A stretch of DNA of 43,376 nt, from NCBI RefSeq assembly GCF_025515275.1, contig NZ_JAOPFU010000038.1:1-43376 (forward strand), read 5' to 3'. Positions 16,901-25,406 of the stretch are shown in pieces. The translations under genes and the position numbers were made by a program. Below the pieces are notes generated by a model, which was given only the letters and a program-made list of their open reading frames with translations, was not told where the DNA came from and searched no databases. This DNA comes from Catenovulum sp. 2E275. GTDB lineage: Bacteria > Pseudomonadota > Gammaproteobacteria > Enterobacterales > Alteromonadaceae. Numbering within the stretch: position 1 is the first letter of the stretch; the number at the start of each line of letters is the position of its first letter.

Positions 16901-17492
16901 ACAATTAAAACTAAGTATTGCTCTGTTATCTACTTTATTGGCAAGTGCCTGTAGCACAGTGCCGGAAAATTTAAGAGTTGCAGACAATGTTAAACTGGTG
17001 AGCTATCAGCAAGCCAGTCAAAACGCGAAACAGAATGTAGGTGAACAAGCTCGTTGGGGTGGAGTGATTGCAAAAATATCACACAAGTCGCAGCTAACTA
17101 TGCTGGAGCTGGTTCAGTACGATACTTACAACAGCTCAAAACCAAAGCCAGGAGATGACTCGTTAGGCCGGTTTCGAGTGTATGTGGATGGTTTTTTAGA
17201 GCCAAATATTTATAAACAAGGCCGTTTAGTTAGTGCGCTTGGGGTGATTGGCGAACCTGAGCAAGGCAAAATTGATGAGCAGGTTATTTATTATCCGGTT
17301 TTAAAACAAAGCCAAATACATTTGTGGCCAAAAGAGTCACAAGTTAGGGATAAAGATTATTGGCGTGATCCGTTTTGGCCTTATTCAAGCCGTTGGTATT
17401 GGAGCCGCTACCATCATTTACACCCGTACTATATTCCAAAACCAAACAATAATAAGCCAAAACCCAAATCTGAACGTAAAATGGTTCAGTAA
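16884..17492 (+). CDS. Slp family outer-membrane lipoprotein
   Basis: A 202-residue lipoprotein with a signal ending in LASAC (Cys23), followed by the Slp fold (VPENL at the mature start, ARWGGVIA, GRFRVYVDGFLEP, GRLVSALGVIGEPEQG). In E. coli the yoaA-tsaB-yeaY order also ends in a Slp-family gene. Unusual here is a C-terminal tail from about residue 152 that is very rich in Trp, Tyr, His and Pro (DPFWPYSSRWYWSRYHH), then Lys/Pro/Asn. Slp proteins are linked to starvation and envelope stress, but their mechanism is unclear. Confidence 0.85.
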   Translation: MQVAIKQLKLSIALLSTLLASACSTVPENLRVADNVKLVSYQQASQNAKQNVGEQARWGGVIAKISHKSQLTMLELVQYDTYNSSKPKPGDDSLGRFRVYVDGFLEPNIYKQGRLVSALGVIGEPEQGKIDEQVIYYPVLKQSQIHLWPKESQVRDKDYWRDPFWPYSSRWYWSRYHHLHPYYIPKPNNNKPKPKSERKMVQ

Positions 17493-17507
17493 TTCTTTAT
17501 TGATTTT

Positions 17508-18452
17508 ATGGCAAAACAAGACTCATTTGGCTGGCAACAAAATGTTGTCAGCCTTAATCCCACTTTAAGTTATAGCTTTTTAACTAACTTTGATTTTTCT
17601 CAACTAAGCGATTCTTCCCAACCTAAGCAACTGGCTGATAAACCTGTATTGTTGTGTTTACATGGCTGGTTAGATAATGCGGCCAGCTTTACCCCGCTAG
17701 CTGCTTTTTTTGATGGTTATCATATTATTGCGCTGGAATTAGCCGGACATGGTTATTCATCGCATCGACCAGAATTTAGTCATTACCACTTAGTGGATTG
17801 GGTATATGATCTTTATTTATTGGTCGATAAACTCAATTTACCAGCTTTTTATTTACTTGGGCATTCAATGGGTGGGATGATAGCCTCGGTTTATACCGCG
17901 TTAAAACAAGATAAAGTAAAGAAATTGATTTTATTGGAATCATCCGCAGCCTTTACCTCTAATGCCGACGCTTTGGTAGACAATATGCAAGCTGCATTTG
18001 AGAGCCGTTTACAGCTTGAAAAATCCACACCAGATTCTGACTCTGCTAATAACAAAAATAACCGAAAAATGCGCAGTTTAAAATCGTTACCTGGTTTAAT
18101 TCAGGCCAGAGCCAGAATGAGTGATTTAACCGACGCATTAGCCGGTTTATTAATTGAGCGTAATATCGAATTATTGGCAGATGGTTTTATTTGGCGAAGC
18201 GATCCGAGAGTCAAAACCTTATCACCGATTCGCTTAGACGAAGCTCAGGCCAAAGCTTATATTGAAGCCATTCAAGTGGATTGTTTGGTTGTTTTGGCTT
18301 TAAATGGGTATCCGAGCATTGCCCGCGCGATTTATAATCGACAAACTTATTTTAAACAACTTGAAATTCAACGTTTGGCTGGCGGGCATCATTTTCACAT
18401 GCAAAATCCGGCTGAGCTGGCGGCTTTGATCAAGCGTTTTATTGCTGACTAG
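17508..18452 (+). CDS. Alpha/beta hydrolase
   Basis: A 314-residue alpha/beta-hydrolase-fold protein. LHGWLDNAASF (51-61) supplies the oxyanion hole, GHSMGG (118-123) the nucleophile Ser120, and GGHHFHM near residue 295 the catalytic His. There is no signal peptide, so it is cytoplasmic. The substrate cannot be told from sequence; relatives are annotated as esterases or hydrolases of the MhpC type. An insertion rich in Asn/Lys (about 175-190) falls in the cap region. It follows slp by 15 bases and is likely cotranscribed. Confidence 0.85.
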   Translation: MAKQDSFGWQQNVVSLNPTLSYSFLTNFDFSQLSDSSQPKQLADKPVLLCLHGWLDNAASFTPLAAFFDGYHIIALELAGHGYSSHRPEFSHYHLVDWVYDLYLLVDKLNLPAFYLLGHSMGGMIASVYTALKQDKVKKLILLESSAAFTSNADALVDNMQAAFESRLQLEKSTPDSDSANNKNNRKMRSLKSLPGLIQARARMSDLTDALAGLLIERNIELLADGFIWRSDPRVKTLSPIRLDEAQAKAYIEAIQVDCLVVLALNGYPSIARAIYNRQTYFKQLEIQRLAGGHHFHMQNPAELAALIKRFIAD

Positions 18453-18521
18453 ACTGCTGAATAGTAAAACCTGTATAAAACCGAGCACTAAACCGAACAT
18501 CAAATCGAACAGAATAAAACA

Positions 18522-18740
18522 ATGCAGCAAACTGACTTAATCAAAATAGCCAATACGCAAATGCCATTTGGCAAATATGCCGGCAGGGCATTAATCGATT
18601 TACCCGAAGAATATTTGTTATGGTTTCAGAAAAAAGAATGGCCAAAAGGCGAGTTAGGGCATTTAATGCAGATTACTTTAGCGGTGAAAATGGAAAATTT
18701 GGATTATTTAATTAAACCGTTAAAAGCGCAGCGCGGTTAA
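18522..18740 (+). CDS. DUF3820 family protein
   Basis: A 72-residue protein with MPFGKYAGRALIDLPEEYL (residues 14-32) followed by LWFQKKEWPKGELG, the core of DUF3820. The FGKYKG-type motif is also found near exonuclease-like domains, but this protein has nothing else. The function is unknown. It is separated by 69 bases from the hydrolase and 89 from the oxoprolinase gene. Confidence 0.8.
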   Translation: MQQTDLIKIANTQMPFGKYAGRALIDLPEEYLLWFQKKEWPKGELGHLMQITLAVKMENLDYLIKPLKAQRG

Positions 18741-18829
18741 GCAAGCGAATAAAAGCACGATTAAATAGCACAATTAAATAACGCTATAAATAATAAAAAA
18801 TATAAAACTTTAGATAAGAGAGGCAGACA

Positions 18830-21800
18830 TTGGCTGGTTGGCAGTTTTGGGTAGATAGAGGCGGTACTTTTACTGATATTGTTGCGATTAATCCCAGTGG
18901 TGAATTTATCACTCATAAATTATTATCAGTGAATCCGGCACATTATCAAAACTCGGCTATTGCTGGGATTAAAGCAATCTTAAACTCTGCTAATGCTTTA
19001 ATTAATAATCACCTTATCGACAGCCAAATAATTGAAAGTGTAAAAGTTGGCACTACGGTTGCGACCAATGCACTACTCGAAAAAAAAGGCCAAAAAACAG
19101 CTTTAGTAACGACTTTAGGTTTTGCTGATGCGTTAAAAATTGCCAATCAAAATCGGCCGGATATTTTTGCCTTACATATTCAACTGCCGGATACTTTGTT
19201 TGAAACAGTGATTGAAGTAGATGAGCGCATTCTGGTGAGTGGTGAAATAGAAACCAAGCTTAATCAACAGGCGGTTTTAACTCAGTTAACTCAATTAAAA
19301 CAGCAAGGTTATCAGTCGCTGGCTGTAGTATTAATGCATTCTTGGAAAAATCCACAGCATGAACAACAAATTGCTGAAATTGCCCGTTCATTAAATTTTA
19401 AGCAGGTTTCGCTTTCGCATCAGGCCAGTCAAACCATTAAGTTAATACCTCGTGGTGATACGTGTGTTGCCGATGCTTATTTAAACCCGGTGATGCAAGA
19501 TTATGTTAATCAAATTGCGGCAGAGCTTAATACTGTGCCTTTGTATTTTATGCAGTCAAATGGCGGGTTAACTTTAGCTGAACAGTTTCATGGTAAAGAT
19601 GCGATTTTATCTGGCCCTGCGGGTGGGATTGTTGGTGCAGTTAAAGTATCAAAACAAGCAGGGTTTAATAAAATGATCGGCTTTGATATGGGCGGAACAT
19701 CAACTGATGTGAGTCATTTTGCCGGTGAGTTAGAACGAAGTTATCACAGTGAAATTGCCGGTATCCGACTCGCTACCCCAATGATGAATATTCACACTGT
19801 AGCGGCAGGTGGCGGCTCGATTTGTTATTATCAGGATGGCCGTTTTCAAGTAGGGCCTGAATCTGCCGGTGCATTTCCCGGACCTGCCTGTTACCGAAAT
19901 CAAGGGCCATTAACCGTTACTGACTGTAATTTAGTTTTGGGCAAACTTCAGCCAGAGTTATTTCCAGCTGTGTTTGGTAAAAATGCCGATCAAACTTTAG
20001 ATAAACAAGCATCTTTGAGTGCAATTGAACACATTCAACAAGCATTAAAGCAAGATGGTGTGACCTTATCTGTTGCGGATATTGCCAGTGGTTTTATCAA
20101 AATTGCAGTTGATAATATGGCCAATGCAATTGCCAAAATATCAACCCAGCGAGGTTATGATATTAGCGAATATTGTTTAACTTCGTTTGGTGGTGCTGGT
20201 GGTCAACATGCTTGTTTGATTGCAGAAGAATTAGGTATTAAGAAAATATTAATTCATCCTTATGCGGGGGTTTTGTCCGCTTTTGGTATTGGGTTAGCTG
20301 AGCAAACTCAAACGGATGAAGTGAGTATTCAGCTTGAATTAACCCCACAAAACTTAACTCAACTTCAGCTTAAATATAAAACGGTAGCCGATAAACAAAT
20401 TGCTTATTTAACTGCAATGGATAAGCAGGCTCAGATTAACTCTAGTATTAAAGCATTATTAAAATATAGTGGTGCAGAAGTTAGGTTAGAAGTTGAACTA
20501 GCTGATGTTGAAACCATGCAAGCTGAATTTGCGCAAAAGCATTTGCAAGAGTTTGGTTATCTGGATAGTCGTAGTGCTATTTTAATTGATTCTGTGATTG
20601 TTGAACATAGTTTAAATATTGAATTTAACCGCTCAGATAACCAACTTGATGATACGCCAATTATTACTTTAGACTCTTTAAAAACGGATACTCTTGATGA
20701 TGTCAACTGTTATTCAGTGGATTGTTATTTAAAGTCTGACTGGCATCAAGTGAGCGTATATCAAAGTGCGGATTTGCTGGGTAAAGTGATTGATGGGCCG
20801 GCGATTATTGTTGAAAAAACCGGTACTAATTTAATTGAGCCAGGTTGGCAGGTTAAATTAAATCAATTTAATATGCTTGAAATTAGTCAAATTACAACTG
20901 CCAAATCTGATATTGCAAATAAAGCTGAAAATAAAACGACCAGTGAAATTAAAAAAAACTTAGCGCAGCCTCAAAAGTTACATATCAGCCCAATTGAACT
21001 GGAAATTTACAATAACCAGTTTATGGCAATTGCAGAACAAATGGGATTAACACTGGCTAAAACAGCTCATTCAGTCAATATTCGGGAAAGATTGGATTTC
21101 TCCTGCGCAATTTTTAATGCTAATGCTGAGTTAATTGCTAATGCGCCGCATGTGCCAGTGCATTTAGGCTCTATGTCGCATTCGGTTAGTTATCTTGCTA
21201 ATAAGGTTACTAATATGCGAGCAGGCGACAGTTATATAATTAATTCGCCTTATGCCGGTGGCACTCATTTACCTGATTTAACCTTAATTACACCGGTGTT
21301 TACCAGTAACAGTATTCAGCCTGATTTTTATTTGGCATCGCGGGCGCATCATGCCGATGTGGGTGGCATTACCCCCGGATCTATGCCGGCTAATAGCACG
21401 AGTATTTTAGAAGAAGGTTTGATTTTTGAAGGGGAAAAGATTGCAGAAAATGGCAGTTTAAATACTCATTGGATCAAATCATTTTTTAGTCAGGGTGAAT
21501 ATCCTGCGCGTAATATTCAGCAAAATATTGCAGATTTAGCAGCACAATTAGCTGCAAATAAATGGGGGGCAGAAGCCTTAATTAAGTTAACTCAAAGCCA
21601 AGGATTAACTTATATCAATCAGGTGATGGACGCCATTTTAGATAATGGAGAACAAGCCGTTATTAATGCGCTGCAAAAACTCAAAAGTGGTCAATATGTT
21701 CAGCAGATGGATAATGGTGCAGTCATTAAAGTTAATATTCAAATTGATTTGCAAGCAAATCAGGCCAGTATTGATTTTAGCGGAACCAGTGAGCAGCAAA

Positions 21801-22513
21801 ATAATAATTTTAATGCGCCGCGCTCAATTACCGATGCCGCAGTGATATATGTATTTCGTAGCTTGGTTGATAAAGCGATTCCGCTTAATTCAGGGTGTAT
21901 GAGACCACTCAAAGTGATTGTGCCGTCAGGCTGCATGTTATCGCCTGAGTTTCCGGCAGCAGTGGTTGCCGGTAATGTGGAAGTGTCACAAGCGATTGTG
22001 AGCTGTTTATTACAGGTATTGGCGATTCAGGCATCCGGCCAGACAACAATGAATAATGTGTCATTTGGTAATCGGGATTATCAATATTATGAAACCCTAG
22101 CTGGTGGAACCGGCGCCGGAGATTATTATAACGGAACTGATGCGGTGCATAGCCACATGACTAATTCTCGACTAACCGATCCTGAGATCCTTGAGCAAAG
22201 ATATCCTGTTATTTTACGTGAGTTTTCGATTCGTCAGCATTCTGGTGGCACTGGCAAATTTAATGGAGGAAATGGATTAATTCGTGAAATTGAGTTTTTG
22301 CAAAACATGCAAGTCAATTTGTTGACAAACTCAAGGGTTATTGAACCATCTGGTTTGGCAGGTGGTGAAAATGGCCTTTGTGGTAAAAACGTATTAATTA
22401 AAGCAAATGCACAAACTCAAGTGTTAGCGCCATCTTGCCGATTTGAGGTAACCCCAAAAGATAGATTTAGAATAGAAACGCCAGGTGGCGGTGGTTTTGG
22501 GAAAAGTGTTTAA
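18830..22513 (+). CDS. 5-oxoprolinase (fused HyuA-HyuB)
   Basis: A 1227-residue ATP-dependent enzyme that opens 5-oxoproline to glutamate, part of glutathione/pyroglutamate recycling; related hydantoinases are the alternative. The N-terminal HyuA half begins RGGTFTD (residue 10), with GFDMGGTSTDVS, GAGGQH and YAGVLSAFGIG. The HyuB half starts near residue 717 (IELEIYNNQF) and has VNIRERLDFSCA, HVPVHLGSM, GGTGAGDYYNG and HSHMTNSRLTDPE. Both halves in one chain at this length match eukaryote-like 5-oxoprolinases, and many bacteria have them as separate proteins. The start is TTG 18830 with GAGAGG six bases upstream. Confidence 0.9.
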   Translation: MAGWQFWVDRGGTFTDIVAINPSGEFITHKLLSVNPAHYQNSAIAGIKAILNSANALINNHLIDSQIIESVKVGTTVATNALLEKKGQKTALVTTLGFADALKIANQNRPDIFALHIQLPDTLFETVIEVDERILVSGEIETKLNQQAVLTQLTQLKQQGYQSLAVVLMHSWKNPQHEQQIAEIARSLNFKQVSLSHQASQTIKLIPRGDTCVADAYLNPVMQDYVNQIAAELNTVPLYFMQSNGGLTLAEQFHGKDAILSGPAGGIVGAVKVSKQAGFNKMIGFDMGGTSTDVSHFAGELERSYHSEIAGIRLATPMMNIHTVAAGGGSICYYQDGRFQVGPESAGAFPGPACYRNQGPLTVTDCNLVLGKLQPELFPAVFGKNADQTLDKQASLSAIEHIQQALKQDGVTLSVADIASGFIKIAVDNMANAIAKISTQRGYDISEYCLTSFGGAGGQHACLIAEELGIKKILIHPYAGVLSAFGIGLAEQTQTDEVSIQLELTPQNLTQLQLKYKTVADKQIAYLTAMDKQAQINSSIKALLKYSGAEVRLEVELADVETMQAEFAQKHLQEFGYLDSRSAILIDSVIVEHSLNIEFNRSDNQLDDTPIITLDSLKTDTLDDVNCYSVDCYLKSDWHQVSVYQSADLLGKVIDGPAIIVEKTGTNLIEPGWQVKLNQFNMLEISQITTAKSDIANKAENKTTSEIKKNLAQPQKLHISPIELEIYNNQFMAIAEQMGLTLAKTAHSVNIRERLDFSCAIFNANAELIANAPHVPVHLGSMSHSVSYLANKVTNMRAGDSYIINSPYAGGTHLPDLTLITPVFTSNSIQPDFYLASRAHHADVGGITPGSMPANSTSILEEGLIFEGEKIAENGSLNTHWIKSFFSQGEYPARNIQQNIADLAAQLAANKWGAEALIKLTQSQGLTYINQVMDAILDNGEQAVINALQKLKSGQYVQQMDNGAVIKVNIQIDLQANQASIDFSGTSEQQNNNFNAPRSITDAAVIYVFRSLVDKAIPLNSGCMRPLKVIVPSGCMLSPEFPAAVVAGNVEVSQAIVSCLLQVLAIQASGQTTMNNVSFGNRDYQYYETLAGGTGAGDYYNGTDAVHSHMTNSRLTDPEILEQRYPVILREFSIRQHSGGTGKFNGGNGLIREIEFLQNMQVNLLTNSRVIEPSGLAGGENGLCGKNVLIKANAQTQVLAPSCRFEVTPKDRFRIETPGGGGFGKSV

Positions 22514-22566
22514 ATACGCCATGATAAAATACAAAAAGCCGCAACCTCAAAGAGTGTAAACTCAGC

Positions 22567-23367
22567 ATGTTTAAATGTAAGCAATTTACGGTTAAACAAG
22601 ATTTAGCCGCAATGAAAGTGAGCACGGATAGCTTAATTTTAGGAAGCTGGAGCCAGCTAGCCGATTTATTAGATGAAGATGATAATAAACTTAATTCAGC
22701 TAGCAGCTTGGCCGCTTCACATCACGTTTTGGATATAGGCACAGGTACTGGTATTTTAAGTTTAATGCTGGCGCAAAAAACACAAGCCAGTTTATCACCT
22801 GTTTATTTAGATGCTATTGAGCTAGATTCAGCCGCTTGCCAACAAGCTGAAGATAATTTTATAAATTCAAAATGGCGCGACAGGTTAGCGGTGCGACAGG
22901 TCAACTTTTTTGATTTGCAGCAGTCGGATTATTACAGTTGGGCAATTGCTAATCCACCTTATTTTTCATCTGATAATTGTAGTGATCAACAAAGGCAACT
23001 GGCTAGACAATTACAAGGCAACTCGTGGTCGGATTGGTTTACTCAATGCCATTTGGTATTAAAAAATAAAGCTAAACTAGAAATGATTATTCCGGCAGAT
23101 ATTGCGGATAAGTTAGTTAGTATCGCCGGTGAAAAAGGTTTTAACCTGATCGCCAGATTAGACATTATGCCAGCACCAAATAAAGCCGCTAAACGAGTTT
23201 GTTTAAGGTTTGAAAAATCTGCTGACCAGATTAACCACTATAGATGTGAAAGTAAGTTTGATCGCGAGCCTGCTTATCAGCAGCAAAGCTTATTGATTTA
23301 TCAGCAAGATAATCAATACAGCCCAGCTTATAAAGCTTTATGCAAAGCGTTTTATTTAAAGTTTTAG
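22567..23367 (+). CDS. trmN6: tRNA1(Val) (adenine(37)-N6)-methyltransferase
   Basis: A 266-residue SAM-dependent methyltransferase (YfiC family) that modifies A37 of tRNA1(Val). FKCKQF near the start, DIGTGTG (56-62) for SAM binding and catalytic NPPYF (129-133) are clear, and the PAPNKAAKR segment near 182-190 is typical of the family. It is slightly longer than E. coli YfiC owing to an insertion at 34-50. It converges with the amylase gene across a shared terminator region. Confidence 0.9.
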   Translation: MFKCKQFTVKQDLAAMKVSTDSLILGSWSQLADLLDEDDNKLNSASSLAASHHVLDIGTGTGILSLMLAQKTQASLSPVYLDAIELDSAACQQAEDNFINSKWRDRLAVRQVNFFDLQQSDYYSWAIANPPYFSSDNCSDQQRQLARQLQGNSWSDWFTQCHLVLKNKAKLEMIIPADIADKLVSIAGEKGFNLIARLDIMPAPNKAAKRVCLRFEKSADQINHYRCESKFDREPAYQQQSLLIYQQDNQYSPAYKALCKAFYLKF

Positions 23368-23381
23368 ATAAAAATCAAATG

Positions 23382-23409
23382 AAAAAAGAGGCCAGACATT
23401 TCTGGCCTC
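23382..23409 (-). terminator. Rho-independent terminator of the alpha-amylase gene
   Basis: A perfect nine-base-pair stem (GAGGCCAGA with TCTGGCCTC) and four-base loop. On the minus strand it is followed by six T residues. On the plus strand it follows trmN6, but the T-run there is poor, so it serves mainly the amylase gene. Confidence 0.8.
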
Positions 23410-23424
23410 AGACTTTATTAACTG

Positions 23425-25134
23425 TTATTCGGGAACAACCTGCTGTAACTCTTTTAATTGGGCGATAAGCTCAGGTTGAGTGATTACGCCATCTAAGATC
23501 AATACCGCAACACCGTTAGCATCTAACTGATAACTTAGTTTATCTGCTAATTTGATGGTTTCGCCGTTAATTGCATTAGTATAGCTACCAGGTTGAATCA
23601 GGTTAGTTAACTCGATGGTTTTGGCCTGATTTGCTTTGTTAAGTAAAACTAGAGCCGTTTGGTTAACGCCATCTTTTTGGTAAACACGATAAAACGCAGC
23701 AGTATCTTTAGCAAAATCAATGTTAAGTTGTAAACCTTTTTGAAGTGCAACATGCTCAGCTCTCACATGCGCTATGGTTTTTAACGCTTGAGCAATTGGG
23801 TTACTCATGGCTGAATCGATTCTTTGCTGACCAAAATAATTACGGTTGCCTTCGTGCTCTTTAGTTCCGGCCATAAAACCAATTTCTGAACCATAATACA
23901 CTACAGGTATACCACGGCTGGTAAATAACCAGTTATTGGCGTTGATAAAACCTTGCGTATCTGCATTCATGCGTGCCATATCGTGGTTATCATAAAAAGT
24001 CATTAAATCATAAGGGTTATGATAAGGACTTTGTTGTAAATAAAGGTAGCTTTCAAGTTCAGCAAAGCTGCTGTCTTTGTTTTCAAATACCTGAGTCATT
24101 GCTTTTTGTCCCGGAAAATCCAAGACACTCACTTTACCGTTTTCAGGTAAAGTATGCTCGGCAATAAAATCGGCTTCGTATACAAAGCTTTCACCAAACA
24201 TAAAAAAGTCTGGGTGTTTTGCACGAATATTATCAGCAAAAGCTTTCCAGAATTCATGTGGCATGTGACGAATGGTATCTATTCTAAACGCATCTGCACC
24301 TTGCTCTATCCAATATAAATAGGCCCGGGTAAAATAATCCAGCACAGCTGGGTTTTCAAAATTAGTATCAGATAACTGAGCTAAGTCAGGTTCGTTACGA
24401 TAAAACTGATGCAAAGAGTTATTTGGATCTAATTTGGTTGGGTGAAGATTTTGATGATCTGCAATTAAGCTGCCGTCTTGATCATAAATTTCGCCGAATT
24501 TTGCTTGATCTTCAGGCATGGTATAAGCCGGTGAACCGTGATTGGCGACTATATCTAAAACAGTTTTTAAACCTTTTGAGCGCATGGCTGCACTATATTG
24601 CTTGAATTTAAAGTTATCTGAATATAAATGTTCGTCTTCTTCAAAAAAGTTAACCCCCCAATAACCGTGGTAACCTGTTTTACCGCCATCTTTAAACATG
24701 CCGCCATAGGTTATTTCTTCACCGCCAGAAAAGTTTTGGTCTGGGTTATCAACAATTGGAGTTAACCAAACAGAGCTAAAACCAAGTGATTTAATATAAT
24801 CAGCATTTTGATAAATCCCTTTATAATCGCCGCCAATATAACCCACATTGGCAACTTTGCCGTCTTCGCCTTTTAACTCTCGGTTGAACGTTGGGAATTT
24901 GCCTCCCTGAGTTTCGTAGTTATTACTTGGGTCTGCATCCACAAATCTGTCTGTCATCACAAAATAAACAGCTTCGCTGGCAAAAGGCTCGCTAGTACCG
25001 TAAAAGCTTAAATTAGATTCAGCTTTATTTTGTGGATTAGCTGGCGTTGAGTTACAACCAGATAATAATAAGCTGCTTAGAATTGCACTGTTTAATAGAC
25101 TTAACTTAGCATGCTTGGGTTTAATTATTGTCAT
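23425..25134 (-). CDS. Alpha-amylase family (GH13) lipoprotein
   Basis: A 569-residue exported starch or maltooligosaccharide hydrolase. The lipobox LLSGC (Cys27) predicts membrane anchoring. The (beta/alpha)8 barrel has VYFVMTDRF, DIVANHG (194-200), nucleophile Asp286 in DAFRIDTIRH, acid/base Glu315 in MFGESF and Asp385 in YDNHD. A short C-terminal beta domain follows from about 475. The start ATG 25134 has GAGGA six bases upstream. It is divergent from the alpha-glucosidase gene, and both promoters face two LacI-type palindromes. Its product could be taken up and finished by the cytoplasmic glucosidase. Exact specificity (alpha-amylase versus cyclomaltodextrinase-like) is uncertain. Confidence 0.85.
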   Translation of the reverse strand: MTIIKPKHAKLSLLNSAILSSLLLSGCNSTPANPQNKAESNLSFYGTSEPFASEAVYFVMTDRFVDADPSNNYETQGGKFPTFNRELKGEDGKVANVGYIGGDYKGIYQNADYIKSLGFSSVWLTPIVDNPDQNFSGGEEITYGGMFKDGGKTGYHGYWGVNFFEEDEHLYSDNFKFKQYSAAMRSKGLKTVLDIVANHGSPAYTMPEDQAKFGEIYDQDGSLIADHQNLHPTKLDPNNSLHQFYRNEPDLAQLSDTNFENPAVLDYFTRAYLYWIEQGADAFRIDTIRHMPHEFWKAFADNIRAKHPDFFMFGESFVYEADFIAEHTLPENGKVSVLDFPGQKAMTQVFENKDSSFAELESYLYLQQSPYHNPYDLMTFYDNHDMARMNADTQGFINANNWLFTSRGIPVVYYGSEIGFMAGTKEHEGNRNYFGQQRIDSAMSNPIAQALKTIAHVRAEHVALQKGLQLNIDFAKDTAAFYRVYQKDGVNQTALVLLNKANQAKTIELTNLIQPGSYTNAINGETIKLADKLSYQLDANGVAVLILDGVITQPELIAQLKELQQVVPE

Positions 25135-25220
25135 ACAGTTTCCTCAATTATATGCTCAAAGTAACATTTGTATTTTGCTATTAATCATAGATGAATAAGT
25201 TGTAAAAATGTTACTTTTAC

Positions 25221-25228
25221 ATACGTAT
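25221..25228. promoter_or_regulatory. Candidate LacI-type operator, site 1
   Basis: The eight-base palindrome ATACGTAT within TTACATACGTATTCAA lies 87 bases upstream of the amylase start. It shares its core with site 2 at 25299-25312, about 81 bases centre to centre. The regulator is not encoded in this window. Confidence 0.45.
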
Positions 25229-25298
25229 TCAATTTATTTAATTGGTTTTAATACATAAATTTTCGGTGACTTCTATTTAGATAAATTTATTTGTTAGC

Positions 25299-25312
25299 TG
25301 CATACGTATGCA
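25299..25312. promoter_or_regulatory. Candidate LacI-type operator, site 2
   Basis: A perfect 14-base palindrome, TGCATACGTATGCA, with the central CG typical of LacI-family operators, 94 bases upstream of the alpha-glucosidase start. Placement between two divergent GH13 genes suggests a maltose-responsive repressor; that assignment is inference. Confidence 0.6.
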
Positions 25313-25406
25313 TGGTGCGAGTTTTATTTGATGCGTTAAGATAAATGTAAATGAAAGTTTAACAGGCTGATTCTCACCTGTATTTTTTAGCCCTAGAGGT
25401 GATGCT

